Assembly: GCF_024723735.1 (NCBI RefSeq)
Contig: NZ_JANQDU010000002.1
Coordinates: forward strand, 186,001 to 250,000
Source: Frigidibacter sp. ROC022
GTDB taxonomy: Bacteria; Pseudomonadota; Alphaproteobacteria; Rhodobacterales; Rhodobacteraceae
DNA length: 64,000 bases
Reading direction: 5' to 3'
Below, piece after piece: positions 1 through 8,209 of this stretch. The position numbers and the translations under genes are program-made. The number at the start of each line of letters is the position of its first letter. Positions within the stretch are counted from its first letter, which is position 1. Below the pieces are notes generated by a model. That model made no database searches, was not told the origin of the DNA, and saw nothing but the letters and a program-made list of their open reading frames with translations.

Positions 1-1
1 G

Positions 2-700
2 ATCCTGATGTCGCCGATACCGGCGCCGGAAAGCTGGCCGTCGATCGCGGTCTCGACGATCGTGCATTACGGCTATTACCTGCTGCTGTTCCGCGCCTAT
101 CGGTTCGGCGACCTGAGCCAGGTCTATCCGATCTCGCGCGGGCTGGCCCCGGCCATCGTGGCCTTTTCGGCCTGGCTGCTGATCGGCGAGACGCTGGCGC
201 CGCTGGCGATGGCGGGGCTGGTGGCCATCGTGACGGGCATCTTCCTGCTGGCCCTGCAGCGCGGTGCCGCGGCGGCGCCGCGCAGCACGGTCGGCTTCGC
301 GGTGCTGCTGGGGCTGTGCATCGGCACCTATTCCACCGCCGACGGCATCGGCATCCGCCTGTCCGGAACCGCGACCGGCTATATGGGCTGGCTGTTCCTC
401 TTCGAGGCGCCGGTGCCGCTGTACATCGCCCTGCACCGGCGCCGCAACCGCGGCCATTTCGCGCCGCGCACGCTGATCATGGGGTTCCTGGGCGGGGCGG
501 CGGCGGTGACGGCCTATGGGCTGGTGCTCTACGTCAAGACCATCGCGCCGCTGGGCGCGGTCTCGGCGGTGCGGGAGTCGAGCGTCATCATCGCGGCGTT
601 GATCGGTGTCATCGCCTTTGGCGAGCGGCCCTGGAAGGGGCGCATCCTGGCGGCGGTGATCGTGGCCGGCGGCGTCATCGCGCTGTCCCTGTCCGGCTAG
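2..700 (+). CDS. EamA/DMT-family transporter, 5'-truncated by window edge
   Basis: Inner-membrane drug/metabolite transporter of the EamA type; the substrate cannot be read from sequence. The visible 230+ residues are almost wholly hydrophobic, with about eight membrane segments arranged as the end of one EamA repeat and one complete second repeat. Typical motifs are the GETL-type segment in the first repeat (residues around LLIGETLAPL) and its counterpart IAFGERPWKG near the end of the second. Family members are about 280-300 residues, and the frame is open to the first base of the window, so the true start lies upstream and about 50-60 residues are missing. The ATG at base 8 is probably internal. 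The gene ends about 75 bp before the ParB-like gene on the same strand. Confidence 0.85.
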   Translation: MLMSPIPAPESWPSIAVSTIVHYGYYLLLFRAYRFGDLSQVYPISRGLAPAIVAFSAWLLIGETLAPLAMAGLVAIVTGIFLLALQRGAAAAPRSTVGFAVLLGLCIGTYSTADGIGIRLSGTATGYMGWLFLFEAPVPLYIALHRRRNRGHFAPRTLIMGFLGGAAAVTAYGLVLYVKTIAPLGAVSAVRESSVIIAALIGVIAFGERPWKGRILAAVIVAGGVIALSLSG

Positions 701-776
701 CCCCCCGCATCGGCGCTATGCCCGCAGGCGACGGGATGCTACGCTGCCGCTGTCCCTGCCAGCCGGAGGCTGCCGC

Positions 777-1028
777 ATGCTTCAGAAAACCTTCTTTCCC
801 ACCGATCAGGTCCGGGTGCCCGCCAAGCGGGCCAAGACGCTGGACGCCGCCAAGGTGACGGCGCTGGCCGAGAGCATCCTGGAACAGGGGCAGCTGACCC
901 CGATCAAGGTCCGGGCCGACGGCAGCAAGGGTTACGTGCTGATCGAGGGTCTGCATCGGCTGGAGGCGTTGAAGGCCCTGGGCGAGGAGCGGGTCGAGGG
1001 CTACCTGGTTCAGGCGACGCTGCACTGA
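777..1028 (+). CDS. Small stand-alone ParB/Srx N-terminal-like domain protein
   Basis: An 83-residue protein resembling only the N-terminal ParB/sulfiredoxin-like nucleotidase fold. It has a short basic N-terminus, a strand-helix unit with LAESILEQGQLTPIKVR, and the box around VLIEGLHRLEALKAL, which corresponds to the ParB box with the usual G-x-HR-x-x-A pattern. The HTH and dimerisation domains of a segregation ParB are absent, so partitioning is unlikely. Small proteins of this shape occur alone in alphaproteobacteria and their role is not established. The ATG is preceded by GGAG (in agccggaggctgccg). The next plus-strand gene starts 90 bp downstream. Confidence 0.65.
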   Translation: MLQKTFFPTDQVRVPAKRAKTLDAAKVTALAESILEQGQLTPIKVRADGSKGYVLIEGLHRLEALKALGEERVEGYLVQATLH

Positions 1029-1117
1029 GCGGGCGCCGGGCGGGGAGTCAAGGCTTGACGGGTGATCCCCGTTCAACGAGGCTTGCCGGAACGTCAACCG
1101 GTCTGGAGAACGACCCC

Positions 1118-1555
1118 ATGAAGACAAGACTTGCATTCACCCTTGCAGCGGCCATGACGGTCGGCCAATCGGTCCAGGCCGGCGGCATGGCGCCGGCGAT
1201 CGTCGAACCGACGGTCGTCATCGAAGACACCTCGTCATCCTCGGCAAGCGGCCTCATCGTGCCGCTGATGCTGCTGCTTCTGGTGGCGGCGGCGGCATCG
1301 TCGAGCGACAGCGGCAGCGGCGGCACGGTCTCGATCAGCGACGCGCGGCTGAAGACCGACATCGAAAGGGTCTCGACCGCCGCAAATGGCCTGCCGGTCT
1401 ATCAATTCCGCTATCGCGGGCATCCCGAGATCTACCAGGGCGTGATGGCGCAGGATGTGCTTCAGCGCTTCCCCGATGCGGTGATCACCCTGCCGAGCGG
1501 CTACATGGCGGTGAATTACGACCGTCTCGGTCTGCGCATGGAACGGATCGACTGA
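1118..1555 (+). CDS. Small exported protein with membrane segment and S74-like C-terminal domain
   Basis: A 145-residue protein. Residues 1-22 form a signal peptide (MKTRLAFTLAAAMTVGQSVQAG). A short acidic/proline stretch with VEPTVVIEDTSSSS follows, then a hydrophobic segment at about 45-62 and a Ser/Gly linker. Residues from about 70 (SDARLKTDIERV) to the end look like the peptidase S74/intramolecular chaperone domain of phage tail spikes: SDxRLKxDI, a YxFRYRG strand, YxGVMAQDV, and a final GYMAVNYDRLGLR. The N-terminal half is clearly paralogous to the 71-residue protein at 21003-21218. The ATG at 1118 was chosen because GGAG (1106-1109) precedes it and it begins the signal peptide. No phage genes are nearby, so this is a cellular use of the domain; the function is unknown. 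Confidence 0.75.
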   Translation: MKTRLAFTLAAAMTVGQSVQAGGMAPAIVEPTVVIEDTSSSSASGLIVPLMLLLLVAAAASSSDSGSGGTVSISDARLKTDIERVSTAANGLPVYQFRYRGHPEIYQGVMAQDVLQRFPDAVITLPSGYMAVNYDRLGLRMERID

Positions 1556-1583
1556 TCACCCGGGGGCCGGGCGGGGCGCAGCC

Positions 1584-2297
1584 TCAGCCCGGCCCGCCGA
1601 TCCAGGCGAAGGCCCTTTCCAGATAGCGGCGGCCGTCCTGTCTCTGCCATTCGCCATGCGCCATGATGACCCGCCGGGGGTCCCAGGCCAGCATCCTGTC
1701 GCGGGAGGCCCGCAGCGAGGCCCGCGCGAAGGAGGTCAGGCGCAGTTCGAGCGGGGCATAGCCCTTGCCCTCGACGATGCCCCAGAGCCGCGCGACGACC
1801 CGTTTCCAGCCCGACCAATGCGCACGCAGGAAACGGTCCGAGAAATTCTCGGACATGTCGGCGATGATGACGGTGCGGGATGCGCGGTGAAGGAACACGA
1901 TCTCGTCCAGAAGACGCGAGCCACGGAACCAGACCTGATCGAAGGCGCCCTGCCAGGCGGCGGGACTGGTCTCTTCCAGCGGCGGTTCGAAGGACAGGTC
2001 GCAGCGCTTGCGGATCGTCGAGAGCGGCCCCCAGAGCCGCGCCCCGGGAAAGGCGGTCTTCCAGTCCTGCAGATAGAGGTGGTGAATCCTGTTCGGGCTG
2101 ACCAGATGGGCGGGCGTGCCGAGCGTCTCGACCTCGGCCCTCAGCGCCGGGCTCAGCGCCACCGGCGACCAGACCCACAGAGCGCCATCGGGCAGCCGGA
2201 CAAGCACCGAGCGGGTCGGATAGGGGAAGCCGTAGAAATTTACGATGCCGCCTTCGATGATCCAGATGTCGGCCGCAACCGGCGTCAGCAGGGACAT
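1584..2297 (-). CDS. DUF4336 family protein
   Basis: A 237-residue soluble protein. The pattern matches the DUF4336 family, which has a metallo-beta-lactamase-like fold but lacks a full set of metal ligands. It opens with a strand reading LTPVAADIWIIEGGIVNF, followed by RSVLVRLPDGALWVWSPV and a HLVSPNRIHHLYLQDWK segment, and ends with a conserved MAHGEWQ motif near residue 215. The start at 2297 is preceded by a GGGAGG ribosome site, and upstream in-frame codons encode low-complexity sequence, so this start is preferred. The gene begins 28 bp after the DUF1523 gene on the same strand and may be the last gene of the long operon above it. Enzymatic role unknown. Confidence 0.75.
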   Translation of the reverse strand: MSLLTPVAADIWIIEGGIVNFYGFPYPTRSVLVRLPDGALWVWSPVALSPALRAEVETLGTPAHLVSPNRIHHLYLQDWKTAFPGARLWGPLSTIRKRCDLSFEPPLEETSPAAWQGAFDQVWFRGSRLLDEIVFLHRASRTVIIADMSENFSDRFLRAHWSGWKRVVARLWGIVEGKGYAPLELRLTSFARASLRASRDRMLAWDPRRVIMAHGEWQRQDGRRYLERAFAWIGGPG

Positions 2298-2325
2298 GGC
2301 CCCCTCCCTTCGCGGCGCGGGGCCG

Positions 2326-3012
2326 CTATTTTCGCGGCACCCGTGGCTTGCCCTTCCAGGTGCCGAGCCAGGCGGTGAAGCCGCCCCAGATGCCTTTCGC
2401 CTTGTCGGCGGCGGCGTCGGCGTGATCATCGACCCTGTCCCAGACCTCGCCCGCGTCTTCCAGCATCGGGTCCACCGTGCGCTCGCGGAACTGGGCGATC
2501 ATGCGCCGGACCAGGAGGACGACGAAGCCGAGGAACAGGAAGAAGAAGATGTTGAACCAGGGGATGATGCGCACGTCGGGGCCGTCCACCGCCTTGATCC
2601 CGACCGCGTTCGGATAGATCGAGAGGAAGGGAATCCGCCAGCCGTAATGGGTCATGATCACCCATTGCGGATTGGCCTTGGTGGATTGCAGATCCTGCGC
2701 CTCGGCCTGCAGGTTCGACGAGTCGAACTTGAAATAGGGCGGCCAGATCGTGCCGGTATCCTCGTTGCGGTAGACGATCACCCGGTCGCCGTCGCGCACC
2801 GCGTAGATCAGCCGGATGTCCCGGGTGGTGCCTTCGGCATTGCCGGCATCGGCCTGGGCGTAGAACAGCCGGTTGAAGGCGGTGAAATCGGTGCGGATCA
2901 CCTCGGTCCCGGTCACGCGCACCACATCATGCTGCGGCAGGACGTAATGGAAGAAGGCGACCAGGATCAGCGCGACGACGATCCTTATGCCCCATTTGAT
3001 CTTGCGCCACAT
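2326..3012 (-). CDS. DUF1523 family membrane protein
   Basis: A 228-residue protein recognised as DUF1523, a family largely confined to alphaproteobacteria. Residues 8-24 (GIRIVVALILVAFFHYV) form an N-terminal membrane anchor, followed by a periplasmic domain containing PQHDVVRVTGTEVIRTD and a conserved YGWRIPFLSIYPNAV segment. A second membrane segment lies at about 150-170 (WFNIFFFLFLGFVVLLV), followed by a cytoplasmic tail with an acidic helix. It is the last member of the seven-gene AAA+ operon and starts 2 bp after the 92-residue gene ends. The ATG at 3012 is used because the in-frame extension upstream runs through the preceding genes in another frame. The function of the family is unknown. 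Confidence 0.8.
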   Translation of the reverse strand: MWRKIKWGIRIVVALILVAFFHYVLPQHDVVRVTGTEVIRTDFTAFNRLFYAQADAGNAEGTTRDIRLIYAVRDGDRVIVYRNEDTGTIWPPYFKFDSSNLQAEAQDLQSTKANPQWVIMTHYGWRIPFLSIYPNAVGIKAVDGPDVRIIPWFNIFFFLFLGFVVLLVRRMIAQFRERTVDPMLEDAGEVWDRVDDHADAAADKAKGIWGGFTAWLGTWKGKPRVPRK

Positions 3013-3014
3013 GT

Positions 3015-3293
3015 TCAGCGATACCCCGGCATGTAGTTGGTTACATAGATGGCCCCGAACACGGCGATGAACGGCAGGATCAAGATAAGCACGATCAGCT
3101 TGCGGCGAAAGGAGTTGTCGTATTTCTCCAGCCCTTCGCGGACATAGGTTTCGCGGTCGATGCCGGGCGGCCGGTCGCGGTCCCAGCGTTTTTCCAGCCG
3201 TTCGGTGCGGACCGAGCGCGAGTAGATCGAGACCAGCCAGTAGATCACCCCCAGCACCACGGCCATGATCAGAAAGAGCCGGACAAAGGCCAT
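3015..3293 (-). CDS. Small two-span membrane protein of AAA+ operon
   Basis: A 92-residue protein with two clear membrane helices, at about 4-22 (VRLFLIMAVVLGVIYWLVS) and 66-86 (LIVLILILPFIAVFGAIYV). A charged middle loop lies between them with RTERLEKRWDRDRPPGIDRE and a short helix. Both helices are of ordinary length, so the termini should lie on the same side and the charged loop on the other. It abuts the gene before it exactly (TAG of that gene, then ATG) and precedes the DUF1523 gene by 2 bp, so the three are almost certainly translated together. No named family was recognised. Confidence 0.75.
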   Translation of the reverse strand: MAFVRLFLIMAVVLGVIYWLVSIYSRSVRTERLEKRWDRDRPPGIDRETYVREGLEKYDNSFRRKLIVLILILPFIAVFGAIYVTNYMPGYR

Positions 3294-4703
3294 CTACCTG
3301 TCTCCCTTCAAGGCGCCCCAGGGGCCGACGAGATCGATCAGCGCCCTGTCGCGGCGTGCCCGTTCCCAGGGCGAGACCGGCGGTTTCGGCGCCGCGGGGG
3401 GCGAGACCGGCGGGTCGGCCATCGGCTCGTCCCCGCCGAACAGCGCCTCGCGCGCGCCGGCCTTGTCGGTCAGATACTCCTGTTCGAGGAAGCGGGCGAC
3501 ATAGTGCTGCTTGGTCGGCGACCAATGCCTGTAGAGGCTGTAGAACAGCTCCTTGTGGCAGATGAACAGCTGCCGCACGTCCAGCGGCGACAGCTCGGCC
3601 AGGAGCTGGTTCACAAGGTCGCGGTCGGCGTGGTTGCGGGCCCGCAGGGTGTAGAAATAGGCCGGATGCTCGGAGCTGATCGTGGGCCAGGTGCCGCCCG
3701 CCTCGGCCCAACGCTTCAGGTCGCCGAGGGCCCGGAACTCGACCGGCAGGGCCGATCCCACCTGCCGCGCCACGTTGCGCAGATCGGCGCGGGTCGCCTC
3801 GCCGAGATCCAGCCCCAGCTGGGCGCCGGCCTCGACCAGGATGAAATCCATCTTCTGGCCGAGGATCGCGGCGGCGTCGATGCCGCGCGCCTTCACGATG
3901 GGTTCGACCAGATCGTTGGCTTCCAGGAAATGCGCGATCTCGTTGCGCTGGCCGAGGTCATAGACATCGGCAATCGGCAGCGGGCCGAGCCGGTCCTTGG
4001 CGCCGATCGAAATCGCCGCCGGATGCGGCACGTCGCGGAACACATAGAGCCCGCCGAAATGCGAGGTCCAGAAATTGGCCTGATCGACCACGAGCGGCCG
4101 CAGCGCCAGCGGATTTCGGGTCACGTCGCCGGTGCTTTTTGCCAGGCCGATCATCTCGGCGATCAGCACGTCGTCCCACCAGGCGTCCTCTTCGTTGCGG
4201 AACCGCTCGATCAGCCCGGCCAGCTTCTGCGCCTCGGCGACATGGCTGCCGGTGGTGTCGGCCTCGACCTTGATCCGGCGGATGTCGAAGAGGCGTTCGG
4301 GTTTCGAGAGTTCGTAGACCGAGTTGGTCAACTCCCCGCAGACCGCGTCGCGGGCGGTGAGGGCGAAGAGCTCGGCCTCGTTCTCGGCGATGAAGCGTTT
4401 CAGGATCGGCCGCGAGGCGGAGAACTTGGCATTCAGCAGCGGAGCCCGGCGCTGATCGGTGGTCAGCAGGATGAATTCGCGGTTGCAGCCGTTCTGGTTC
4501 AGATAGAGGTCATCGCCCAGCTCGTCGCCGATCTCGGGGGAATAGCCCGAGAGGTCGATGTGAAAATCGGTCAGCTTCGTCTGCCGGCCGGTCAGTTTCT
4601 TGAGAGCGCGGTTGTAGCGTTCGACCAGCGCCGACGAGGTGACCGGCACCAGATTGCCGAACATCAGCCCCTTCTCGATCAGCAGACCCAGACCTTCGCT
4701 CAC
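3294..4703 (-). CDS. Conserved hypothetical protein of AAA+ operon (probably DUF6638)
   Basis: A 469-residue soluble protein that I believe corresponds to the Rhodobacterales family labelled DUF6638; the name is from memory and should be checked. It begins MSEGLGLLIEKGLMFGNL (GTG start) and has a mixed alpha/beta core. Notable features are a FRNEEDAWWDDV stretch near 170, a SHFGGLYVFRDVPHPAAISIG strand pair near 220, and a Pro-rich linker (DPPVSPPAAPKPPVSP) before the last 25 residues. No catalytic motif, signal peptide or membrane segment is visible. Its GTG overlaps the TGA of the preceding 112-residue gene (GTGA), indicating translational coupling. Probably a partner of the neighbouring AAA+ ATPase. 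Confidence 0.75.
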   Translation of the reverse strand: MSEGLGLLIEKGLMFGNLVPVTSSALVERYNRALKKLTGRQTKLTDFHIDLSGYSPEIGDELGDDLYLNQNGCNREFILLTTDQRRAPLLNAKFSASRPILKRFIAENEAELFALTARDAVCGELTNSVYELSKPERLFDIRRIKVEADTTGSHVAEAQKLAGLIERFRNEEDAWWDDVLIAEMIGLAKSTGDVTRNPLALRPLVVDQANFWTSHFGGLYVFRDVPHPAAISIGAKDRLGPLPIADVYDLGQRNEIAHFLEANDLVEPIVKARGIDAAAILGQKMDFILVEAGAQLGLDLGEATRADLRNVARQVGSALPVEFRALGDLKRWAEAGGTWPTISSEHPAYFYTLRARNHADRDLVNQLLAELSPLDVRQLFICHKELFYSLYRHWSPTKQHYVARFLEQEYLTDKAGAREALFGGDEPMADPPVSPPAAPKPPVSPWERARRDRALIDLVGPWGALKGDR

Positions 4704-5038
4704 CAGGTGGCCTCCTTCCAGCGTTTCGGAACCGCCGCCACGGCCAGCACCAGCACCGGCCCCCAGATCAGCGCCGAGGCCAGCCCGAGGCGGAGGAAAT
4801 GGAGCACCGTGCTGCCGGGCGCGATTTCGAAGAGGTCGAGCAGCACGTCGCCCCTGTAGAGATAGGACCCGAAGAACCAGAGCGTCGCCAGGACGGTCAG
4901 CACCGCGGCGGATGCCAGCCCGTTGAGGATCAGCCCGGCCAGCGTCTCGGGCGTGATGCGTTGCATCCAGCGCGGCAGCAGCACCGCCACACCGACCAAG
5001 ACCGCGATCGGCAGCAGGATGGTCAGGGTGAAGGTCAT
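4700..5038 (-). CDS. Small three-span membrane protein of AAA+ operon
   Basis: A 112-residue protein beginning MTFTLTILLPIAVLVGV. Three hydrophobic helices are visible, at about 3-21, 35-55 (LILNGLASAAVLTVLATLWF) and 82-102 (LGLASALIWGPVLVLAVAAV), separated by short charged loops. Its ATG overlaps the stop of the AAA+ ATPase gene (ATGA at 5035-5038), and its own stop overlaps the GTG of the next gene. Such tight packing suggests a stoichiometric complex at the membrane. No domain family was recognised. A longer reading frame through this region exists but is a shadow of the ATPase gene. Confidence 0.75.
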   Translation of the reverse strand: MTFTLTILLPIAVLVGVAVLLPRWMQRITPETLAGLILNGLASAAVLTVLATLWFFGSYLYRGDVLLDLFEIAPGSTVLHFLRLGLASALIWGPVLVLAVAAVPKRWKEATW

Positions 5039-6978
5039 CCCTTCAGTTTCGCGGCATAGCGCCGCCGCGCCTCGTCCATGCGCTCCATCTCGCGCACGGC
5101 GTTGGAGATCGCCACCTCGTCTGACTTGTCGGCATAGCGGAATTCGCTGTCGGCGTAGCGGTTGATCTCCTGGATCACCATCTCCACCGTGATCGGCTGC
5201 GCCATGGCCTTCAGCATCGCCAGCTTCTGCTCGTAGGGCTTGTGCAGGAACTCGGTCGGGTCTTCCATCCAGTCGTCGGGCAGCTCGAAATCCATCGCCC
5301 GGACCTTGACCGCATCGGTGATGTTCTTGATCGCCCGGCCGGTGAAGCGCGGGTCGGCCTCCTGGATACGTTTCAGATAGGCGCCCAGCTTGGCCAGGGT
5401 GTCGAGCTTGCCGAGGTCCTTCTCGGTCCGTTCCCAGACCTTTCGCAGGCCGTCCTCCTGCGGGCGACCGTGTTTCTCGAAACTGTCCGCCACCGCCCGC
5501 TTCAGCTCCTGCGCGGCGTAGAGCTTGTGATTGCCCAGCGGGATCTCGTGGTTCTTGCCCAGAAGCAGGGCGAGGATGTCGATATAGTCCTCGCGGGTCT
5601 GCGGGCCATCGACCAGGAACCGCGCCCCGGCCCGCTGGCGCAGGGCGTCGTCCACGTTCTCGGGGTAGTTCGAGAACATGCCGTAGGTGCAGTTGCCGCG
5701 CACCACGGTATTGGCCCCGGCGAAAGCCTCCATGAAGACCGCCGTGACCTCCTGCTGCCCGGCCGAGCTTTGCCGGTCGCCGCGCTTGCCGGCGATCTGG
5801 TCGATGTCGTCGATCGTGCCGAAGCCAATCACCGTAGGGTCGAGCACGTTCGTGATGAACGCCTTGGCGTTCTGCGCCGACTTGCCCTGGTAGCTGTCGA
5901 TCTGGTCGATCGAGAAGTTCTGGTAGCGGAACGGATAGCCCGCCACCTCGCAATAACCCTGTATCAGCCCGGCCATCATCTGGATCAGCGTGGTCTTGCC
6001 GGTCCCCGGCGCCCCGTCGCCCATGAAGGTGAAGATGAAGCCGCCGGCCTCGACAAAGGGGTTCAGGCGCCGCTCGAAGTCGTAGGCCATGAGCATCTTG
6101 GCCAGCTTCATCGCCTGATACTTGGCGATATGGTTGCCGACGACCTCTTCGGGCTTCTTGAACTGCATGGTCAGGGTGCTGCTGCGCGCCTTGCGGGCCG
6201 GGGTGAAGCCGGCGATCGGCAGGTCATCGGCCTCCACCCGCCAGGTGCTGGTGGCAAAAGCGCCGATCCGCGGCGCGTCCTTGGCCCGGGCGGCGACCTT
6301 TTCCATCAGCGCCTCGGCATAGGCCAGCACCACCGCGACCAGCCGGGCGTCGCCTTCGGCCAGGGCGCCGATGTCCTGATCGAGCTCCCAGAGCGCGCCC
6401 TGCAGCGCCAGCGGGGCGTTGTCGGTCAGCACCTCGTCGACGCCGCCGATCTCGACCGTCGCCTGGGTGGCCGAGGGCGCCAGCAGGAAGGCCAGGGCAT
6501 TGCCGAAGGTATAGAGCACCGAGAGCGCTTCGGCGGCCAGCAGTTCGGAGAATTCCGCCGCCCGGGCCGGCGGCAGGCGGCCTTCGAGGTTTTCCTTCTT
6601 CAGCTCGGCCAGCCCGGTGATCCCCGCCACCGCGTCGCCCAGAGCCAGGGCGATGGAGAGGGCGCGGCGCAGGCTGCGGGTCACGGTGGCCTGCACCGGC
6701 GAGGTCAGCGCGTCCTCGCCATCCGACTCGGCGATCCGGTCGATCAGCCGCACCGATCCGGGCCGCACCGTCGAGCGCGTCACCAGCCCCGGCGTGGTCG
6801 AGCGGAACCGCGGCCGCCGGCCGATCCCGGGCGAGCGTTCCGGCGCGTCCACCGCCGCCACCCTGGCGCTGGCCAGCCGCGGCGCGTGGTCGAACCCGGT
6901 CAGCAGCGCCTCGGCGGCGCCGTAATGGGCGCGGATGTCGTCCTCGCGCAGTTCCATCTGGTCGGAGGTCTGGCTCAT
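5035..6978 (-). CDS. AAA+ ATPase of a seven-gene membrane-associated operon
   Basis: A 647-residue protein. Residues 1-250 are a non-enzymatic, mostly helical region. A classical AAA+ module follows, with Walker A GAPGTGKT at 322-329, a Walker-B-like strand VIGFGTIDDID at 383-393 and an Arg-rich stretch (ALRQRAGARFLVDG) fitting the sensor/arginine-finger zone. A helical lid region leads to the C-terminus, which ends in a charged helix. Such ATPases usually act as hexamers that remodel protein complexes. The coding order (coiled-coil protein, unknown protein, this ATPase, membrane proteins) suggests it works on a membrane-bound assembly. It lies 79 bp after the 380-residue gene and overlaps the next gene by 4 bp. 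ATP hydrolysis is very likely; the substrate is unknown. Confidence 0.85.
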   Translation of the reverse strand: MSQTSDQMELREDDIRAHYGAAEALLTGFDHAPRLASARVAAVDAPERSPGIGRRPRFRSTTPGLVTRSTVRPGSVRLIDRIAESDGEDALTSPVQATVTRSLRRALSIALALGDAVAGITGLAELKKENLEGRLPPARAAEFSELLAAEALSVLYTFGNALAFLLAPSATQATVEIGGVDEVLTDNAPLALQGALWELDQDIGALAEGDARLVAVVLAYAEALMEKVAARAKDAPRIGAFATSTWRVEADDLPIAGFTPARKARSSTLTMQFKKPEEVVGNHIAKYQAMKLAKMLMAYDFERRLNPFVEAGGFIFTFMGDGAPGTGKTTLIQMMAGLIQGYCEVAGYPFRYQNFSIDQIDSYQGKSAQNAKAFITNVLDPTVIGFGTIDDIDQIAGKRGDRQSSAGQQEVTAVFMEAFAGANTVVRGNCTYGMFSNYPENVDDALRQRAGARFLVDGPQTREDYIDILALLLGKNHEIPLGNHKLYAAQELKRAVADSFEKHGRPQEDGLRKVWERTEKDLGKLDTLAKLGAYLKRIQEADPRFTGRAIKNITDAVKVRAMDFELPDDWMEDPTEFLHKPYEQKLAMLKAMAQPITVEMVIQEINRYADSEFRYADKSDEVAISNAVREMERMDEARRRYAAKLKG

Positions 6979-7057
6979 GCGGCGGTTCCCTTGAAATTCA
7001 TGCTTTTCAAAATGTGCCTGCCGCGGGCCGGCAAGCGGATATGGGGCGGGCGGGCGG

Positions 7058-8200
7058 TCATCGGTAGCTCAGCACCCGGCCCTTCGGGCTTACCACGAAT
7101 TTGCGGACCTCGCGAAAGCCCGGCGGGTTGCGTTCGGCCAGCACCTGATAGGGTCGGGCCGGCAGGATGATCGCCCGTTCGGTCCGGGTCGCGCCGGTAT
7201 CGACGCCGCGCCCGGAGAACGGATCGAGCGCGAAGATCTGCCGCTCGACCTTGCCGAACCAGCCGCTCTTCTCCTGCTCCACCCTTTCGCTTTCCAGGGT
7301 CTCGACGGTCCAGGCCAGGGCCCAGTCCTGCCCCTCTTCCGACCCCGCGTCCTCCAGCACCTCGCGCAGGGGGCCGGTCTGCAGCGTGTAGGCCGAGCTG
7401 TACATCGGCCCGAGATGGAAGCGGCGCAGCCGTTTCGGGTGCAGGTCGTCGAAATCCCGGTCGAACCCCTGGGCGATGGTCAGCAGTTTGAGCCCGGCCA
7501 CCGATTGCGCGATCAGATGGCGCTGCGCCTCGGGCCAGCGGCGGGTGTCCTTGGGCAGCGCCCAGGAGCCGGTATCCTCGACCTCCATCAGGTAGACGGT
7601 GGGCAGGTTGATCTGGCTGTCATAGACCGCCCAATGCACCATGAACCGGCGCCGGTCCTCGCCCAGATCGCCGATCCAGTGCGCCACCGGGTCGTTGGTC
7701 GCCCAGAACAGCCCGCCGTCGTAGAGCGCCTGATAGTAGAGCCGCTGCGACAGGGCGAATTGCAGCTTGGTCGGGATCTGCTGTTCCGAGAGGATCTCGT
7801 GGATCATCTGCTCCTTCAGCTCGGCCACCGTCGGCATCCCCGACAGATGCACCCCGGCCTGCTGGGCGTCATTGGCCATGACCAGCAGTTCGCGGAACAC
7901 CGGAAAGCCGCTTTCGACGCGGTCCATCGACAGGCTGCCGAAGACCTGGCCGGGATCGCGGCCGGTCAGCAGATACTTGTGCCCGAGCGCCCCGAAGGTG
8001 GCCGAGAGCGCCCTGACATAGACCGTGAGAACCTCGACATCCGAGCGCGACAGGCTGCCCTCGGCCCGCATTTCGTCGGCGACCCGGCCCATGTGGCCGA
8101 TGATCGTCTCGAACTTGCGGAAATAGCGGCGCACCGCATAGGTGTCCGTCAGGCCGACATGGTCGGCCTCGAGATCCACCGTGTTTCCCGGCTCCGCCAT
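7058..8200 (-). CDS. Conserved hypothetical protein of AAA+ operon
   Basis: A 380-residue soluble protein with no signal peptide or membrane helix. The first 90 residues are helical and mention-worthy for YAVRRYFRKFETIIGHMGRV. A region around 150-210 is rich in aromatic residues (RLYYQALYDGGLFWATNDP). The C-terminal part ends in a strand pair, PPGFREVRKFVVSPKGRVLSYR. I do not recognise a family. It starts 9 bp after the coiled-coil gene and precedes the ATPase gene by 79 bp, the largest gap in this operon. Its position between a coiled-coil protein and an AAA+ ATPase makes an adaptor role plausible, but this is only inference from context. Confidence 0.7.
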   Translation of the reverse strand: MAEPGNTVDLEADHVGLTDTYAVRRYFRKFETIIGHMGRVADEMRAEGSLSRSDVEVLTVYVRALSATFGALGHKYLLTGRDPGQVFGSLSMDRVESGFPVFRELLVMANDAQQAGVHLSGMPTVAELKEQMIHEILSEQQIPTKLQFALSQRLYYQALYDGGLFWATNDPVAHWIGDLGEDRRRFMVHWAVYDSQINLPTVYLMEVEDTGSWALPKDTRRWPEAQRHLIAQSVAGLKLLTIAQGFDRDFDDLHPKRLRRFHLGPMYSSAYTLQTGPLREVLEDAGSEEGQDWALAWTVETLESERVEQEKSGWFGKVERQIFALDPFSGRGVDTGATRTERAIILPARPYQVLAERNPPGFREVRKFVVSPKGRVLSYR

Positions 8201-8209
8201 TGGCCCGGA

